Assembly (NCBI GenBank): GCA_004154925.1
Contig: QJNS01000097.1
Coordinates: forward strand, 62,001-126,000
Length of the DNA stretch: 64,000 bases
Direction of reading: 5' to 3'
From: Monosporascus cannonballus
Taxonomy: Eukaryota > Ascomycota > Sordariomycetes > Xylariales
The notes beneath the pieces were generated by a model. It was given only the letters and a program-made list of their open reading frames with translations. It did not search any database and had not been told where the DNA came from. Position 1 is the first letter of the stretch. Every line of letters starts with the position of its first letter. Both the position numbers and the translations under genes were made by a program. This document shows, piece after piece, positions 61,300 to 64,000 of this stretch.

Positions 61300-63218
61300 T
61301 CAACCCTTCGTACTCTCCAGCACGGCCTTGACCATGGCGCTGCCGACCTTGACGGCATCGGCAAAGCGGGGCTCGAAGAAGCGCTGGGTGACGACGAAGC
61401 GCTCGCGCCAAGTGTCGAAATGGCCGAGGCCGACGCACTCGGCCCAGCCGCGGGCGGCGAAGGTGAACTCAAGGTCCTCGGAGCGGAAGGTGTGATCGCG
61501 CACGGCGATGCGCAGAGCCGCCTCGAGCCGCTCGCGGCTGCGGAACAAGTGCTCCGTGACGCCGAGCCAGAGCCGGAACAGTGGCGTGCTGCAGATCATG
61601 TGGTCGTACGGCACGATGCCGAGCGCGCTCCAGCAGTCCACCATGGCGAGCAGGCTGAGATGGTTGTTGGGTAGGGGCGCGGCCGCGGGCGGCGCACCTC
61701 CCTCGGAGGGGGACGCCATCGGCGTCGGCTGCACCGCCTTGGCCAGGCTGAACTGGTCGAGGACGCGGTCGTCGAGAAGCGGCGTGGCGGCCCACTTGGG
61801 GCTGTCCTCGGCGCCGAAGACCTTCTCGCGGGCGCGCAAGACGCGCGCGCGCAGCTCCTCCTCGTGGTCGCCGAGCATGAGCTTGTAGAGCTCGGTGACG
61901 GAGCGCGCGTACTGGGCGATCTGCTTGCGGGCCTCGGGGTTCAGTATGGCGAGCCCCGCGTACACGTGCCACTTCTGGTTGTAGATGCGCATCGTGAGGT
62001 TGATCTTGACGTTCTCGATGCCGCCGACGTAGCGCGCGCCTTCCCAGGGGAACTGCTCCGACGCGTGCCATGCCTTGCCCATGCTGAGAAAGGCTGCGTG
62101 GGTCACCGCCTGCGTGTCCGCCGTGATGCGGTCGTGCTCGTGCGCCGTCAGATAGACGTGCTTGGAGCGCAGGCATCGGAGGACGGTCTCCACCTTGTCG
62201 AACGAGGCTTCCGACGCGCGGTGTTTTATTATCACCTTCAATACCGTCAGTATGAAAGGCACACTGGTACGTAGAGTGCATTTACCAGAGGCTGATCTTT
62301 CGTATCAACTCCAGGGCCGTGGAGAGAATGACAGGAGACAATATCAATATCCGCCGGTAGGTAATCCTCGAACGCTTTAATCTCTGGGTCTTTACAGGAT
62401 GTCTGTCCACCAACAATGGCATTAAGCTTGGTTGCTGTGTAATCCACATGGTCAGGATTGCTCAAGAAGGGCGGTACGGTCTACAATCATACAAGGTCCG
62501 TACTCAGCAACAACGCGGTCAATGGCTGCGGCTTCTACGCTGTAGATGATGTAGTCACTGGTTCGGGATACGAGGTGACCATTTCGAAGAATTTGTATAT
62601 TGCTCTAGATACCTCTCAGCGCGGGCATTCCTAAGAATGGACTAGGTAGCTACAATGTACCCTGCTCGCGAACTCTTCACGTAGATCTTCATAATTCTCT
62701 TCCCTATCGCAGGCTACGATTCTGTGTGAGGTACGGGTTAGTAAATAGGCGTACAAGCAATCATCGATGGCCGGATATGGAACCTGTAGTTGGATATTAG
62801 CGCGATGTCATCTCCCGTCGAGTGATATAGGAACAAAGGCATGTAAGTAATTGCTTCAGACAAAATTGAAAAGGTAGCTGAGAGTTAACATCATGGAAAG
62901 CCCACAACCGGCCGGCAGCCAGAATGGCCGAACCCCGGTCGATTGAGGGCAATACTCGAGCCAAATGCACTCAAGTCATCATTACAGGAAATGGATGTTC
63001 GAGGCTGAGAAGGGAATCGACTTACCATATGATCTTTACAGAGGCTTAACTGCGAGACGAGCAAGCATTGCGGAAATGGCAACGTAGCAACGGGCGAATT
63101 ACCTCCAGCCAGCATCACTGAGCCTCCTCGCGTACATCTTCCCCATGTCGCCCATGCCAATGATACCTACGACGAAATTCTCCATTCCAGGAGGTACGTC
63201 CGTAGTTGCGGCCGCCAT
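61300..63218 (-). CDS. TYR1: Prephenate dehydrogenase (NADP+), tyrosine biosynthesis
   Basis: Five exons: 63,218-63,103, 62,721-62,661, 62,604-62,493, 62,434-62,286 and 62,235-61,300; 457 residues, phases consistent throughout. Introns are 381, 56, 58 and 50 bp; the first is long for a fungus. The protein converts prephenate to 4-hydroxyphenylpyruvate. Visible features: Rossmann start VVGIIGMGDMGKMYARRL (16-32), ACDREENYEDL, LRNGHLVSRTSDYIIYSVEA, IVGGQTSCKDPE (103-114), SCHSLHGPG (130-138), then the helical domain with HVYLTAHEHDRITADTQAVT, VGGIENVKINL, WHVYAGLAILNPEA and MVDCWSALGIVPYDHMICST. Length and order match fungal Tyr1. A Pro/Ala/Ser-rich linker near residues 320-340 is probably a local expansion. 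It is transcribed away from the RCC1-type gene across a 422-bp shared promoter region. Confidence 0.93.
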
Positions 63219-63640
63219 CTCGATTCAATAGCTGAGCCGCTTCAAGGGATCCTCCTCTCTTCTAGTTGACTTAATAGAAAGTGCCAGAGAGATACGAGTC
63301 ACATTCTCCAAGCTCCTTCACACTCAAACTTGCTCTGTGGCTTGTTGTAGAGTGAGACGCGTCCTTTGGTTTGGAAGGAAAGAAAGTTTGGAAGCTTTGA
63401 AAATTTCGAAGTGCGAAGAGTCAGAAATGTGAGTAGAGGGTGGGGCACGCTAAGTGCAGTCACTAGCCTGTTCAGCTCGCTACGCTACTCGTGGCTTGCA
63501 ACTTCATGTGGCTAAAGTCCCTTAGCACCATCAGCCACTCCTTGGCGTATACTGGGTCTGCTACGGTACTTCTTTGGTTCCCTATTCGACGCAAGACGAT
63601 AAAAGTCGATGTGATAGCAAGACAACAGCCCGAATGAACC
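63219..63640. promoter_or_regulatory. Shared divergent promoter region of TYR1 and the RCC1-type gene
   Basis: A 422-bp gap between divergent start codons. It contains CGAGTCA (63,295-63,301) and AGAGTCA (63,417-63,423), each one base away from TGAGTCA, the site of the general amino-acid control factor Gcn4/CpcA. Such control would suit TYR1, but single-mismatch sites of seven bases are common by chance. Confidence 0.4.
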
Positions 63641-64000
63641 ATGGAAGGACTCTTTGCACTAGGCTCTAATGGTTCCGGGCAGCTCGGGATCGGGCACAAA
63701 GAAGACGTCTCGGTGCCGAAGCAAGTGCTATTCGAGCATGACCCGCCCAGAGCCGACGAGATCGTGAAGATTGCCGCGGGTGGGAACCACACCATCCTGC
63801 TTACGAAGTCGGGGAAGGCGTACTGGAGCGGCGACCGTTCAACCGGCGCCTGCGGCATCGTGACTGGTGCCAACGACACAGACTCACCCGTGTTCCGCGA
63901 GGTCGTTCTCTCGAGGACAGAATCTTCTGGTCCGGTTGCGGACGTGGCTTGTACCTGGAACTCTTCGGTGTTCGTGCTGCGCGATTCCGAAGGCAAGGCC
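63641..64000 (+). CDS. RCC1-repeat protein, Ats1/Kti13-like, cut by the window end
   Basis: An open frame of 120 codons from ATG at 63,641 to the last base. It begins MEGLFALGSNGSGQLGIGHK, the typical first blade of an RCC1 propeller, followed by EIVKIAAGGNHTILLTKSGK and AYWSGD, then the start of another blade (VADVACTWNSSVFVLRDSEG). The opening closely resembles fungal alpha-tubulin suppressor Ats1, also called Kti13, which in yeast binds Kti11/Dph3 and helps electron transfer for diphthamide and Elongator-dependent tRNA modification. The 3' part, and thus any introns, lie beyond the window. A 174-codon frame on the opposite strand is its shadow. Confidence 0.8.
   Translation, partial: MEGLFALGSNGSGQLGIGHKEDVSVPKQVLFEHDPPRADEIVKIAAGGNHTILLTKSGKAYWSGDRSTGACGIVTGANDTDSPVFREVVLSRTESSGPVADVACTWNSSVFVLRDSEGKA

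Noticed and set aside
61469..62281. 270-codon minus-strand frame, Arg/Ala-rich
   Set aside because: Out-of-phase shadow of TYR1 exon 5 in GC-rich coding DNA; it has no domain.
63472..63996. 174-codon minus-strand frame
   Set aside because: Antisense to the RCC1-type gene, which has recognisable propeller motifs on the plus strand.

Overview
The window looks like a piece of the nuclear genome of a filamentous ascomycete (Pezizomycotina). Short GT-AG introns of 50-70 bp interrupt the genes, and the gene families are fungal (UstYa-like, fungal prephenate dehydrogenase, LVIVD-repeat secreted protein). The DNA is split into two compartments: gene-bearing DNA of ordinary composition, and extremely AT-rich DNA with no open genes. 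In the AT-rich parts TpA is everywhere, CpA and TpG are scarce and CpG survives. That is the footprint of repeat-induced point mutation (RIP), which converts C to T in repeats, mainly at CpA. I cannot name the species.

Layout. 1-34,480 is a RIP-mutated block of dead repeats. Recognisable inside it are a relic of a fungal kinase-like gene (about 2,990-4,760, minus), a 745-bp TIR element with TA target duplication (12,393-13,137), a complete 5.56-kb Ty3/gypsy element with 190-bp LTRs (23,827-29,382), and a decayed PIF/Harbinger transposase (about 31,380-32,640) split by two separate LTR-like insertions, each with a 5-bp target duplication. 34,481-37,365 is a GC-richer stretch holding broken genes. 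37,371-51,517 is a 14.1-kb Ty1/copia element with 187-bp LTRs and TCTTC target duplications. A second complete element, a 7.37-kb Ty3/gypsy copy (42,679-50,044), is nested inside it. Reading frames on either side of the copia element are in register, so it may have split a host gene.

51,523-64,000 is the gene side: an intronless Delta24-sterol-reductase-like flavoprotein (52,481-54,010, plus), a secreted LVIVD-repeat protein (54,226-55,792, minus, 3 exons), a probably dead unknown gene (57,564-58,603, minus), a complete UstYa-family gene (59,633-60,591, minus, 4 exons), prephenate dehydrogenase TYR1 (61,300-63,218, minus, 5 exons) and the start of an RCC1-repeat protein like Ats1/Kti13 (63,641 to the window end, plus).

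The genes do not form one obvious pathway. TYR1 makes the precursor of tyrosine. UstYa proteins usually modify ribosomal peptides or other secondary metabolites, but no precursor peptide or partner enzyme is visible here. The strongest story is structural: nested retroelements, RIP, and probable spill of RIP-type mutations into neighbouring genes. Exon borders and family calls come from reading the sequence and from memory of the families; no alignment or search was run.
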